Assembly: GCA_023421505.1 (NCBI GenBank)
Contig: JAEZTJ010000081.1
Span: forward strand, 186,001 to 250,000
DNA from: Bacillota bacterium
Lineage (GTDB): Bacteria; Bacillota; Clostridia; Lachnospirales; Lachnospiraceae
Direction: 5' to 3'
Length of the DNA stretch: 64,000 nucleotides
The stretch's first letter is position 1, and each line of letters opens with the position of its first letter. The notes beneath the pieces are model-generated. The model did not search any database and had not been told where the DNA came from. It saw only the letters and a list, made by a program, of their open reading frames with translations. Positions 26,923-35,714 of the stretch are shown piece after piece. A program made the position numbers and the translations under genes.

Positions 26923-27068
26923 TGGAAAATTGTTATACTGCATTATATAGTAAGGCAAAGCTTGATCCTTATGAAACAGCTTGTTGGTTAGTAGAATTAA
27001 TTCAAAATATGAAACAGGATGAGCAGCCGCTTTTTATTGATAATAAAGGAAACGAATTTCCCTGGTAA
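26922..27068 (+). CDS. 48-residue ORF coupled to the DUF362 gene
   Basis: MENCYTALYSKAKLDPYETA... ends FIDNKGNEFPW. The ATG shares its A with the stop of the DUF362 gene (TAATG), the same coupling as scpA-scpB, and the ORF ends about 70 bases before a terminator. It is acidic, has two cysteines and no membrane helix. I do not recognise the family. No independent ribosome site is seen, so expression would depend on re-initiation. Confidence 0.5.
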   Translation: MENCYTALYSKAKLDPYETACWLVELIQNMKQDEQPLFIDNKGNEFPW

Positions 27069-27139
27069 GTAAATGGATTATAGGAACCTATGTTAATTAT
27101 ATATTTTGGGATAAAGGACTTATATATAATTAAATTATT

Positions 27140-27186
27140 AACAGCGAATTTTTCCGCTTGAATACGGAATAATACGCTGTTTTATT
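27140..27186 (+). terminator. Terminator after the scpAB-DUF362 unit
   Basis: AACAGCG...CGCTGTT outer stem with an inner TTCCG..CGGAA hairpin, then TTTATTT. Confidence 0.72.
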
Positions 27187-27258
27187 TAACTATACTATTT
27201 TATGCAAAAAAGTCACAGTAATACTAAACTCATTGTTTACAAATAGTAAAAATAATGC

Positions 27259-27287
27259 TTGCATGTTTGAGTACATTTGTATATAAT
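27259..27287 (+). promoter_or_regulatory. Promoter of the polyamine operon
   Basis: TTGCAT (27259-27264), 17-bp spacer, TATAAT (27282-27287). The predicted start near 27294 gives a leader of about 125 nt before speD. Confidence 0.75.
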
Positions 27288-27307
27288 AGTCCATGCTGTT
27301 AAATATC

Positions 27308-27337
27308 AATGAATTGTATGATTATGCACAATTCATT
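27308..27337 (+). promoter_or_regulatory. Hairpin in the speD leader
   Basis: AATGAATTGT pairs perfectly with ACAATTCATT around a 10-nt loop, soon after the predicted transcript start. It has no T-run, so it is not a terminator; it might protect or regulate the polyamine transcript. Confidence 0.45.
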
Positions 27338-27418
27338 CGTATCTAATCAATCTATATTACAATTGAACCAATCAATAACTAGATCATTTATGGGTATATT
27401 ATAAACAGAAAGGTTGTG

Positions 27419-28231
27419 ATGTTTGGGTTGGATAAAAAGCTTACATTATACGGCTTTAACAACCTCACAAAAACTCTTAGCTTCAACATTTATGATGTTT
27501 GCTATGCAAAAAGTGAGAGAGAACAAAAAGATTATATTGCTTATATCGACGAACAATATAATTCAGAACGTTTAACAAAGATTCTAGTAGATGTTACTGA
27601 GATGATCGGTGCACATATTCTTAATATATCAAAACAGGATTATGATCCGCAGGGTGCCTCTGTCAATATTTTGATAGCAGAGGGTTCGTTATCCTCCGAA
27701 CATATTGACGAATCCTGCAATCAGGGTAAATATTCAAAAACCATCAGAGATACAGTTCATGCACATCTTGACAAAAGTCATGTTACAGTACACACATTTC
27801 CTGAGCATCACCCGGATAATTCTATTTCTACCTTCCGCGTAGATATTGATGTATCCACCTGCGGCGAGATTTCTCCGTTAAATGCCTTAGACTATTTAAT
27901 CGGTAGCTTCGATTCTGATATTATAACAATAGACTATCGTGTAAGAGGCTTTACACGCGATCTTCACGGGATGAAATATTTTATTGACCATGACATTACT
28001 TCTATTCAGGACTATATCGACGATCAGACACTTACCAGATATGATGCAATTGATGTAAATGTATATCAGTCAAACATTTTCCATACAAAAATGCTGATTA
28101 AGGAAATCGAACTGCAGAATTATCTCTTTAATAAGGATGTATATGAGCTGCCCCCGAAGCAAAGACTTGATATTACGAACAGTCTTCGCAAGGAAATGAT
28201 CGAAATCTTCAGCGGAATGAATATATACTAA
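27419..28231 (+). CDS. speD: S-adenosylmethionine decarboxylase proenzyme (class 1A, E. coli type)
   Basis: Makes decarboxylated S-adenosylmethionine, the aminopropyl donor for spermidine. The 270-residue proenzyme is strongly similar to E. coli SpeD, from the [20 protein letters not shown] start to the [20 protein letters not shown] and [11 protein letters not shown] segments. Self-cleavage at the serine of [12 protein letters not shown] would give the pyruvoyl group. The ATG at 27419 is chosen over an in-frame GTG at 27416; AAAGG lies seven bases upstream. It heads a cluster with speA and speE. The class 1A type differs from the shorter Bacillus SpeD (class 1B). Confidence 0.95.
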   Translation: MFGLDKKLTLYGFNNLTKTLSFNIYDVCYAKSEREQKDYIAYIDEQYNSERLTKILVDVTEMIGAHILNISKQDYDPQGASVNILIAEGSLSSEHIDESCNQGKYSKTIRDTVHAHLDKSHVTVHTFPEHHPDNSISTFRVDIDVSTCGEISPLNALDYLIGSFDSDIITIDYRVRGFTRDLHGMKYFIDHDITSIQDYIDDQTLTRYDAIDVNVYQSNIFHTKMLIKEIELQNYLFNKDVYELPPKQRLDITNSLRKEMIEIFSGMNIY

Positions 28232-28234
28232 GGT

Positions 28235-28272
28235 TTGTATGCCGCTTTAGCGGCAGATGGGGGTTATTTATG
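28235..28272 (+). repeat. Palindrome-plus-RBS repeat, copy C (upstream of speA)
   Basis: TTTGTATGCCGCTTTAGCGGCAGATGGGGG differs from copies A and B at one palindrome position. The change turns the internal ATG frame into a three-codon mini-ORF (ATG CCG CTT TAG). It supplies the GGGGG ribosome site of speA and fills the entire gap between speD and speA. Confidence 0.8.
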
Positions 28273-29718
28273 AAATACACGCAACAAAATGCGCCCATTC
28301 AGGAAGCATTATTACGGCATAAAAAGAACCGTGTTGTTCCCTTTGATGTTCCGGGACATAAGGGTGGGCGTGGAATTCCGGAGCTAACGGATTTTCTTGG
28401 AATAGACTGCTTGAAAGTGGATGTCAATTCCATGAAACCATTAGATAATCTGATTCATCCGGTTTCGGTAATTAAAGCTGCTGAGGAACTGGCCGCCGAG
28501 GCATTTGGTGCAGATGCAGCTTTTTTTATGGTAAACGGAACTACTGCCGCAGTACAGGCAATGGTTATGTCTACCTGTAAGGCAGGAGATAAAATAATTA
28601 TGCCGCGCAATGTGCACCGCAGCTCCATTAATGCTTTAGTGGTATGCGGAGCAATACCTGTATATGTAAATCCGGGTGTAAATCATGAGCTTGGGATACC
28701 GCTTGGAATGTCCGTTGAGGACATTAAGGTAGCAATCAGGGAGAATCCTGAAGCGAAGGCTATCCTTGTGAATAATCCGACTTATTACGGAATTTGTTCT
28801 AACCTTCGTGAGATCGTGGCACTTGCTCATGAGAAGGGAATGAAGGTGTTAGCAGATGAGGCACATGGAGCACATTTTTATTTTGGAGATAATCTCCCGG
28901 TTAGTGCAATGTATGCAGGTGCAGATATGGCAGCGGTCAGTATGCATAAGACAGGCGGATCACTTACGCAAAGCTCCTTCTTATTATGCAGAAACGATAT
29001 TGATCCGGGATATGTCAGACAAATCATTAATTTGACCCAGACTACAAGTGCTTCCTATTTACTTCTGTCTTCACTGGACCTTGCTAGAAAGAATATGTAC
29101 CTAAACGGTAAGGAAATGGTGGAAAAGACAATTTATCTGGCAGAGTATGCAAGAGAGGAAATCAATAAACAAGGCGGTTATTATGCTTTTTCCTCAGAAC
29201 TTATTAACGATGATACCATTTATGATTTTGACCTTACTAAGCTTTCTATTCATACAGCTGATATCGGTCTGGCTGGCGTTGAGGTTTATGACCTGCTTCG
29301 GGACGAGTATGACATCCAGATTGAATTTGGAGATATTGGTAACATACTTGCAATCGTATCGGCAGGAGACAGACCCTTTGAGATTGAACGTCTTATCTCA
29401 GCCCTTTCTGAAATCAAACGTATTCACGGAAAGGATAAGGTGGGTATGTTAAACCATGAGTATATCGACCCTGTGGTTGCAGTTACACCACAGAAGGCAT
29501 TTTATCATGATAAAAAAGCCGTAGCATTAAAGGATGGAATTGGTCATGTATCCGGTGAATTTGTGATGTGCTATCCGCCGGGAATTCCTATTCTTGCGCC
29601 TGGAGAACGGATCACTAAGGATATTATAGATTATATTAATTATGCGAAGGAAAAGGGAAGCTCATTAACCGGCCCGAAGGATATGAAAGTGGAACATATT
29701 AATATCATAGATTTTTGA
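28270..29718 (+). CDS. speA: Arginine/ornithine/lysine decarboxylase, SpeA type
   Basis: A PLP-dependent decarboxylase of 482 residues in the aspartate-aminotransferase-fold Orn/Lys/Arg decarboxylase family; Bacillus SpeA is an arginine decarboxylase of this type. Visible are VPFDVPGHKGGRG at the N-terminus, FFMVNGTTAAVQAMVM, IIMPRNVHRSSINAL, DEAHGAHFYF and the PLP lysine in SMHKTGGSLTQSSF. The C-terminal domain has the YPPGIPILAPGE motif. Position between speD and speE fits supply of agmatine or putrescine for aminopropylation. Arginine is the likeliest substrate, but ornithine or lysine cannot be excluded. No agmatinase gene lies nearby. Confidence 0.85.
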   Translation: MKYTQQNAPIQEALLRHKKNRVVPFDVPGHKGGRGIPELTDFLGIDCLKVDVNSMKPLDNLIHPVSVIKAAEELAAEAFGADAAFFMVNGTTAAVQAMVMSTCKAGDKIIMPRNVHRSSINALVVCGAIPVYVNPGVNHELGIPLGMSVEDIKVAIRENPEAKAILVNNPTYYGICSNLREIVALAHEKGMKVLADEAHGAHFYFGDNLPVSAMYAGADMAAVSMHKTGGSLTQSSFLLCRNDIDPGYVRQIINLTQTTSASYLLLSSLDLARKNMYLNGKEMVEKTIYLAEYAREEINKQGGYYAFSSELINDDTIYDFDLTKLSIHTADIGLAGVEVYDLLRDEYDIQIEFGDIGNILAIVSAGDRPFEIERLISALSEIKRIHGKDKVGMLNHEYIDPVVAVTPQKAFYHDKKAVALKDGIGHVSGEFVMCYPPGIPILAPGERITKDIIDYINYAKEKGSSLTGPKDMKVEHINIIDF

Positions 29719-29740
29719 TGCGTGGATTAGATTTTTTAGT

Positions 29741-29883
29741 TAATTGCGAAACTATATAGATTTATTAATTGTATACACAGCATATACTATTCCTTCGCTC
29801 CAACGCTCCTAAGAGCTTAACTTCCGCTCCGGAATAGTATATGCTGTGTATACAATACTTACAATTACTGAGTTTCGCAATTA
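29741..29883. repeat. 143-bp MITE-like inverted-repeat element between speA and speE
   Basis: It begins TAATTGCGAAACT and ends AGTTTCGCAATTA. The inner parts of the arms, GTATACACAGCATATACT and AGTATATGCTGTGTATAC, also pair perfectly, and the central loop is about 37 nt. Partial copies are at 8514-8567, 16816-16840, 44186-44233 and 61342-61385. It lies inside a gene cluster whose promoter is upstream of speD, so it would be transcribed as a long RNA hairpin. Confidence 0.75.
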
Positions 29884-29922
29884 CTTAAATTAATTATTAG
29901 TGAAAGGATAGAGGTTTTGCCC

Positions 29923-30774
29923 ATGGAATTATGGTATTCGGAACACCACACGGAACACGTCAGATTTTCATTAAAGGTAAAAGAACAGCTCTATAGCAGA
30001 AAAAGTGATTTCCAACAGATTGATATACTGGATACGGTTGAGTTTGGACGTGCTTTAACACTGGACGGCTGCCTGATGGTAACGGAGAAGGATGAATTTA
30101 TCTATCATGATATGATGGTACATGTTCCGATGGCAACCAATCTGGAGATTAAGAGGGTTCTTGTGATCGGGGCCGGAGACGGTGGTACGGTTAGAGAGCT
30201 TTCCAGATATAAAAGCATTGAGCATATCGATATGGTGGAAATAGATAGTATGGTGGTAGAGGCCTGTAAGGAATATCTGCCGCAGACGGCCTGCAAGCTT
30301 ACGGACGAAAGAGTTCATATTTATTATGAGGACGGTCTTAAATTTGTTAGGCGTAAGGAAAATGAATATGACTTAATTCTGGTGGATTCTACGGATCCCT
30401 TTGGACCGGGAGAAGGTTTATTCACTAAGGAATTCTATGGTAACTGCTATCATGCCCTAAAGGAAGACGGAATTCTAGTCAATCAGCACGAAAGCACCTA
30501 TTATGATTCCTATGTGGAAGCGATGAAGAGAGCTCATAGAAGGATAAAGGAAACCTTCCCGATTGCAAAGGTGTATCAGGCCCATATCCCGACTTATCCT
30601 TCCGGACATTGGCTTTTTGGTTATGCCTCTAAGAAACATGACCCTCTTTCTGATTTAAAAGAGAAGGAGTGGAATGCACTTGGTATCGCAACTAAGTATT
30701 ATAATACTCTGCTGCACAGGGGCTGTTTTGCACTGCCGAATTATGTTATAGATCAATTAAACGAAGAACAATAA
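29923..30774 (+). CDS. speE: Spermidine synthase (aminopropyltransferase)
   Basis: Transfers the aminopropyl group from decarboxylated SAM to a diamine, usually putrescine. The 283-residue Rossmann-fold protein shows the N-terminal beta-barrel (FQQIDILDTVEFGRALTLDG), VLVIGAGDGGTVREL for the donor, and MVEID. The catalytic segment is DLILVDSTDPFGPGEGLF, and SGHWLFGYAS is near the end. The ATG at 29923 lies eight bases after GGATAGAGG; an in-frame TTG at 29917 is rejected. If speA makes agmatine and no agmatinase exists, the acceptor could instead be agmatine. That is inference. A terminator follows. Confidence 0.93.
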   Translation: MELWYSEHHTEHVRFSLKVKEQLYSRKSDFQQIDILDTVEFGRALTLDGCLMVTEKDEFIYHDMMVHVPMATNLEIKRVLVIGAGDGGTVRELSRYKSIEHIDMVEIDSMVVEACKEYLPQTACKLTDERVHIYYEDGLKFVRRKENEYDLILVDSTDPFGPGEGLFTKEFYGNCYHALKEDGILVNQHESTYYDSYVEAMKRAHRRIKETFPIAKVYQAHIPTYPSGHWLFGYASKKHDPLSDLKEKEWNALGIATKYYNTLLHRGCFALPNYVIDQLNEEQ

Positions 30775-30793
30775 AAGCTTTAGTCACATTCAT

Positions 30794-30852
30794 CAAACTT
30801 CACAGATATAGATTTTGGCTATCTTTCCCTTATCTGTCTGTGAAGTTTGTTT
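30794..30852 (+). terminator. Terminator after speE
   Basis: CAAACTTCACAGATA pairs with TATCTGTCTGTGAAGTTTG, with slight bulging, followed by TTTAAAT. The rest of the 321-bp gap to the next gene has a small hairpin (GAAGAATA/TATTCTTC, 31041-31068). Confidence 0.75.
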
Positions 30853-31095
30853 AAATAAATACTTATATACCTATAATAATTCATTAATCAGCAAAGAATA
30901 TTCTATTATAGAATTGACTTTTGAAGACTTTTATGGATACAAGATTTTAATAATTGTAAATGCTGCAATTCTATATGCGATTTACGCCATAAAGTATGGT
31001 AGTTAAAAGGATTAGTACCGTAAAAATATACAGATATTAAGAAGAATATCAGAAGTGGCTATTCTTCACGATTAGAGTGTCAAGGAGGAAATCAA

Positions 31096-32301
31096 ATGAG
31101 TAGAGCATTAATCATCGGTGCCGGAGGCGTAGCGGGTGTAGTGGTTCATAAATGTTGTCAGAACCATGAGGTATTTGAAGAAATCTGTATCGCCAGCAGA
31201 ACGGTAGCAAAATGTGAGGCCTTAAAGGCTCAGGTAGAAGCGAAGGGGTATAAGACTAAGGTAACTACAGCACAAGTTGATGCCGATAAAACTGAGGAGC
31301 TTATTGTTTTGATAAAGAACTATAAACCGGATATTGTAATCAATGTAGCATTACCTTATCAGGATTTGACAATCATGGATGCCTGTCTTGCTACCAAGGT
31401 GGATTATTTAGATACGGCTAACTATGAACCGCTAGATACCGCCAAATTTGAATATAAATGGCAGTGGGCTTATAGAGAACGCTTCGAAAAGGCAGGAATT
31501 ACTGCAGTTCTTGGCTGCGGCTTTGACCCCGGAGTGACAGGCGTATTCTCGGCATATGCATTAAAGCATTATTTTGATGAAATTTATACCATCGATATTT
31601 TAGATGCCAACGCAGGGGATCATGGATATCCCTTTGCTACCAACTTTAATCCGGAAATTAATATTCGTGAGGTAACTGCAAACGGCAGCTATTTTGAAAA
31701 TGGTAAATTTATAGAGACCGAACCGATGTCAATAAAGAGAGTATACAATTTTCCAGAGATCGGAGAGAAGGATATGTATCTGCTGCATCATGAGGAGATG
31801 GAATCCTTAGCCCTTAATATGCCGGGAATTAAGAAGATACGTTTCTTTATGACCTTTTCAGAGCGTTATTTAACCCACTTAAGAGTACTTGAGAATGTGG
31901 GAATGACCTCAATAGAACCAATTGATTTTGAAGGTCATAAGATTGTTCCGTTACAGTTTTTGAAGGCAGTGCTGCCCGATCCGGCTTCCTTAGGTCCGAG
32001 AACCAAGGGAAAAACGAACATCGGTTGTATTTACACAGGGGTGAAGGACGGCAAGGATGTAAAATATTATGTTTATAATGTATGCGACCATGAGGAATGC
32101 TACAAAGAGGTTGGTTCGCAGGCAATTTCTTATACGACAGGAGTTCCTGCCATGATTGGTGCTATGATGGTACTCACGAATAAATGGAAGAAGCCGGGTG
32201 TATATAATGTTGAAGAATTTGATCCGGATCCATTTATGACAGAGTTAAATCGCTGCGGATTACCTTGGAAGGAAAGCTTCAAGCCGGATATGGTTGAATA
32301 A
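31096..32301 (+). CDS. Carboxynorspermidine/carboxyspermidine dehydrogenase (saccharopine dehydrogenase family)
   Basis: Reductively joins aspartate semialdehyde and putrescine (or diaminopropane) to carboxyspermidine (or carboxynorspermidine), using NADPH. The 401-residue protein has an N-terminal Rossmann motif (ALIIGAGGVAGVVVHK) and the saccharopine-dehydrogenase-family fold. Features specific to this branch are NVALPYQDLTIMDACL, AVLGCGFDPGVTGVFSAYA and LDANAGDHGYPFATNFNPEIN. The identification rests on these motifs together with the carboxyspermidine decarboxylase gene downstream. GGAGG lies eight bases before the ATG. It is separated from speE by a terminator, so it probably has its own promoter. 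Confidence 0.88.
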   Translation: MSRALIIGAGGVAGVVVHKCCQNHEVFEEICIASRTVAKCEALKAQVEAKGYKTKVTTAQVDADKTEELIVLIKNYKPDIVINVALPYQDLTIMDACLATKVDYLDTANYEPLDTAKFEYKWQWAYRERFEKAGITAVLGCGFDPGVTGVFSAYALKHYFDEIYTIDILDANAGDHGYPFATNFNPEINIREVTANGSYFENGKFIETEPMSIKRVYNFPEIGEKDMYLLHHEEMESLALNMPGIKKIRFFMTFSERYLTHLRVLENVGMTSIEPIDFEGHKIVPLQFLKAVLPDPASLGPRTKGKTNIGCIYTGVKDGKDVKYYVYNVCDHEECYKEVGSQAISYTTGVPAMIGAMMVLTNKWKKPGVYNVEEFDPDPFMTELNRCGLPWKESFKPDMVE

Positions 32302-32312
32302 ATATTTGATTA

Positions 32313-32492
32313 TTGAAATGGGGTGTATTCAGTCAGACTCTGAATGCTGATTTTAAAGGCGGATGGGGGAATTATCAGGAGACTACTGAGGTTTTTAGAT
32401 CGAAGGAGAAGAAGCTTCATAAGATTGAAATTAAGAAGAACCCAGATTCTACCGGTGATATATTTTCCATCTTAGGCCTGCTAATCTCATAA
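32313..32492 (+). CDS. Small 59-codon ORF or gene remnant between the carboxyspermidine genes
   Basis: An open frame starting at TTG encodes KWGVFSQTLNADFKGGWGNY and ends SILGLLIS. Codon use looks protein-like and the ORF fills the gap exactly, but there is no ribosome site before the TTG and a TGA lies six bases upstream in frame. It could be the tail of a deleted gene or a small unrecognised protein. I know of no family that matches it. Confidence 0.35.
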   Translation: MKWGVFSQTLNADFKGGWGNYQETTEVFRSKEKKLHKIEIKKNPDSTGDIFSILGLLIS

Positions 32493-32521
32493 GCTATCAA
32501 AAATGCAGAATGGAGAAACGA

Positions 32522-33655
32522 ATGAATTTCGATAAAGATAAAGTCCCCACACCCTGTTATATCATAGAGGAGAAGTTACTGAAAAAGAATTGTGAAATTA
32601 TAAAGTCAGTAATTGATCGTACCGGCTGTGAGATATTATTGGCACAGAAGGCATTTTCCATGTATTCGACCTACCCGTTACTTGGCAGATATTTAAGTGG
32701 TACGACGGCTAGCTCCCTGTTCGAAGCAAAATTAGGTTATGAGGAAATGGGAAAAGAGGTGCATATCTTTGCACCGGCTTATCGTGAAGATGAATTTGAT
32801 GAGATTGTATCAATCTGTGATCATATTGTATTTAATTCTCTGCAGCAGTGGGAGAAGTATAAAGATAAGGTTAAGAAGCAGGAGAGAAAGATATCCTGCG
32901 GGCTGCGAATTAATCCGGAATATTCAGAGATCGAGACGGATTTATACAATCCCTGCTTTGCTAATTCCAGGTTTGGAATTACTGTAGATAAGCTAGGTAA
33001 GGCAGACTTAACAGGTATTGACGGGCTGCATTTTCATACTATGTGCGAACAGAATTCAGATGTATTAGAAAGAACCTTAAGGATTGTGGAGGAGAAATTC
33101 GCACCTATTATGCAGCAAATGAAATGGATCAACTTTGGTGGGGGACATCATATTACCAGAGAGGATTATGATATAGAGACGCTGGTTCGCTGTATTAACC
33201 GTATTAAGGATACTTACCGGGTACAGGTATATCTAGAACCCGGTGAAGCGATTGCCTTAAATGCTGGTTATCTGGTAAGTACGGTGCTTGAGCTAAATGA
33301 GAACGGTATGCAATTAGCAATCATGGATACCTCAGCGGCCTGCCATATGCCGGATGTTCTGGAGATGCCATACCGCCCGAATATCATCGGCTCAGGAGCA
33401 GCCGGGCAGTATCCTTATACCTACCGTCTGGGAGGCCCTACCTGTCTGGCGGGTGATGTCATCGGTGATTATTCCTTCTCACAGCCATTAGAGGTCGGGG
33501 ATCGACTAATATTCTGTGATATGGCCATCTATTCTATGGTAAAAAATAATACCTTTAATGGGATCAATCTGCCGTCAATCCTTCTTAACACAGAGTCGGA
33601 AGGCATTCAGCTTATAAAAAAATTCGGTTATGAAGATTTTAAGAGCAGACTTTAA
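32522..33655 (+). CDS. nspC: Carboxynorspermidine/carboxyspermidine decarboxylase
   Basis: PLP-dependent decarboxylation of carboxyspermidine to spermidine (or the nor-form), completing the aspartate-semialdehyde route. The 377-residue protein is an alanine-racemase-fold decarboxylase: VPTPCYIIEEKLL at the start, the PLP lysine in ILLAQKAFSMYS, GLRINPEYSEIETDLYNPC and NSRFGI. WINFGGGHHITR, YLEPGEAIAL and LGGPTCLAGDVIGDY complete the family pattern. The start at 32522 follows GGAGAAACGA. It pairs with the dehydrogenase upstream. Confidence 0.93.
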   Translation: MNFDKDKVPTPCYIIEEKLLKKNCEIIKSVIDRTGCEILLAQKAFSMYSTYPLLGRYLSGTTASSLFEAKLGYEEMGKEVHIFAPAYREDEFDEIVSICDHIVFNSLQQWEKYKDKVKKQERKISCGLRINPEYSEIETDLYNPCFANSRFGITVDKLGKADLTGIDGLHFHTMCEQNSDVLERTLRIVEEKFAPIMQQMKWINFGGGHHITREDYDIETLVRCINRIKDTYRVQVYLEPGEAIALNAGYLVSTVLELNENGMQLAIMDTSAACHMPDVLEMPYRPNIIGSGAAGQYPYTYRLGGPTCLAGDVIGDYSFSQPLEVGDRLIFCDMAIYSMVKNNTFNGINLPSILLNTESEGIQLIKKFGYEDFKSRL

Positions 33656-33694
33656 ATTATCATTTTAACTTGCTTTGTGTTTATAGAGCTACTA

Positions 33695-34834
33695 TTAGCC
33701 TTCCTGCCTCTCGGTTTTGGTGGGTACTGGCCATTTGCGCCATACAATAGCTACTACGATAAGGGAGGAGCTTAGGAAGATGGCTAATAATCGAAGCTCA
33801 AATACTATGGATGGCCCTCCGAATAACAGACCAAAATCGATCTGTGTATTGGGATACATTGGAGTAAAATAACTGATAGCTTTATAAAGCTTTGGCATAA
33901 TTTGTAACGGCATTGTACCACCACCGGCAATCGTTTGTGCAAGTAACAGAGGAATATTAATGAATACACCATACTGTCCTAACAGAAGAGAAAATATAAA
34001 TGTAAATTGGAAAGCGGTTATCTGCATAAAGATTTGTTGCAGATAAAGGAGTAATATTTTCTGGAGATTAATTTGGAGCAGGGCTCTTGCCATGATTAAT
34101 CCAAACAAAGGCGCGAGTATAGCGATAACACACCCTGTAATTTCAATATAACGAAATGATTTCCATTTACCGATCACCGGAATAAATGCAATTAGGATAT
34201 TCATCAAGATGATTGCGGCAACCATAGAAGAAGCATAGGTTGCTATTGATAAAAATGCCGGAGCCATTACATAATCCATACCGTTTGGTGCTTTATTAAC
34301 ATAAATGTTATTTTGTACGACAGAGTTTTTAAACTGTTCTGTAATCTCTTCTTGTTTTACTGTGCTGATATTGAGGGAGTTGAGAATTGTGGATAGCTTA
34401 CCCTGATTAATCGTCAGATTGAAATTATCTGTTATGGATTTTGCCACTTCCTTCATGGTGATTACAGCCGTTGTTGTATTTGATTCATTGATGTAAAAGT
34501 TCAAACAAGATTTCCCCGAGGCTAAGTCATCTACAAAGTGATCAGGTATTTCTATAATCATTTGTATGTGTCGATTATTAAGTTCAATTTTACTTTTGTC
34601 CAGAGCTTTATCTGTAACAATTTTGTCAAAGGGTAAATTCGAAACAAGGCTCTTTTCGATAGCTGCCCCTTCATCGCCGTCATGATTTACCACATTAAGA
34701 ACCAGTTGATCTACACCCTTTGGCAAAACATGATAACCATAGATATAGAGGCCTACCATCGCAATTTGATAAAATGCCGCCAGGATAATAGCATATTTTA
34801 TTCCTTTATTTTTTAAAAACTGCAATAGCTTCAT
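33695..34834 (-). CDS. ABC-2-type/YhgE-Pip-like membrane protein
   Basis: A 379-residue membrane protein. One N-terminal helix (about 13-33) is followed by a large extracytoplasmic region (about 40-190). Five or so clustered helices lie in the second half (about 195-375), the layout of ABC-2 permeases and YhgE/Pip-like export proteins. The C-terminal half contains MPLQIMPKLYKAISYFTPMYP, a motif of that group. It has no ATPase domain and no ATPase gene is adjacent. It lies 39 bases after merR on the same strand, so a MerR-regulated drug or stress export role is plausible, but the substrate is unknown. AGGAGAG precedes the ATG. Confidence 0.75.
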   Translation of the reverse strand: MKLLQFLKNKGIKYAIILAAFYQIAMVGLYIYGYHVLPKGVDQLVLNVVNHDGDEGAAIEKSLVSNLPFDKIVTDKALDKSKIELNNRHIQMIIEIPDHFVDDLASGKSCLNFYINESNTTTAVITMKEVAKSITDNFNLTINQGKLSTILNSLNISTVKQEEITEQFKNSVVQNNIYVNKAPNGMDYVMAPAFLSIATYASSMVAAIILMNILIAFIPVIGKWKSFRYIEITGCVIAILAPLFGLIMARALLQINLQKILLLYLQQIFMQITAFQFTFIFSLLLGQYGVFINIPLLLAQTIAGGGTMPLQIMPKLYKAISYFTPMYPNTQIDFGLLFGGPSIVFELRLLAIFLSSSLIVVAIVWRKWPVPTKTERQEG

Positions 34835-34873
34835 TATAAATCTCTCCTTTTTATAGTAAGTAATTCTACTATT

Positions 34874-35665
34874 TTATTTGTTGTTCTCAGAGCTTATATC
34901 GGTCACCTGGATACCATTATTATGAAGATAGAAGTTAAGTGCCTTGACCAGAAAGCTTTCAATGGATTCTTTCAGATTTTTTACTTCTTCAGGCCAGTTT
35001 TCCATATCTTTTCCCGCATAAATAAGAGGTTTTAACAAACTTAAATCACCGTTTGTAAAATCGCTCACCATACCCCACCAATTTCTTGCAAGCTCCTGAC
35101 CTTCGTTGCCTAGCGGATCTGCGTTTTGCTGATATAGATCCTCCAGCTGCTTAAATACTAGCATAGCCTTATCTGATTTATCCGGAGAAAAAAGCAATTG
35201 ACTGGCAACGCCTTTAAGCTGTTCATCATTAAAATACCGAACAACGAAGGTATATGGATTACCTTGCTTTATTGACTCCATTATCGTAATTAAGCGATCC
35301 ATATTAATTTCCTGACCAGTTTTTGTTTCTATAATAACACAATCAAGCATATCAATGATTTTATTCAAATGTTCTACCTGCCCGGTCAGAATTCTGCGTT
35401 GTTGCGAAAAAACCCTTTCAAAGTCGGAAGAAGTTTTCAAATCTAAAATCTTTTTATTAATTTCCTCCAAAGAAAAGCCCAATGATTTTAAGAATAGTAT
35501 TTGTTCAAGCCGTAAAACATCCTTGTGGGTATAAATCCTTCTGCCACCATCGGTCATTGATGATTTAAGCAAATTTTCTCTGTCATAATATTGAAGTGTT
35601 CTTACTGAAACACCAACCAGACGGGCTAATTCACCGATTGAATAAAGCTGCTCTTTGTCCCCCAT
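34874..35665 (-). CDS. MerR-family transcriptional regulator
   Basis: A 263-residue regulator with the N-terminal MerR winged helix (YSIGELARLVGVSVRTLQYY then DRENLL and GGRRIYTHKDVLRLEQI). A dimerisation coiled coil runs to about residue 120. The C-terminal effector domain (about 130-245) looks TipAS-like, including YFNDEQ and GQELARNWWGMVSDFTNGD, a type that binds diverse drugs. The start at 35665 has GAGGA upstream; the longer frame to 35698 lacks such support. Its promoter has the 19-bp spacer typical of MerR control, and the downstream export-like gene is the likely target. Confidence 0.85.
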   Translation of the reverse strand: MGDKEQLYSIGELARLVGVSVRTLQYYDRENLLKSSMTDGGRRIYTHKDVLRLEQILFLKSLGFSLEEINKKILDLKTSSDFERVFSQQRRILTGQVEHLNKIIDMLDCVIIETKTGQEINMDRLITIMESIKQGNPYTFVVRYFNDEQLKGVASQLLFSPDKSDKAMLVFKQLEDLYQQNADPLGNEGQELARNWWGMVSDFTNGDLSLLKPLIYAGKDMENWPEEVKNLKESIESFLVKALNFYLHNNGIQVTDISSENNK

Positions 35666-35714
35666 AAACCAATCCTCGTATCTTCCGATTTCCCCCAAAA
35701 TAGGGGATGATTTT

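Noticed and set aside
30815..31006. 63-codon plus-strand frame after speE
   Set aside because: Begins inside the terminator hairpin with TTG and no ribosome site; the hydrophobic tail is likely chance in AT-rich DNA.
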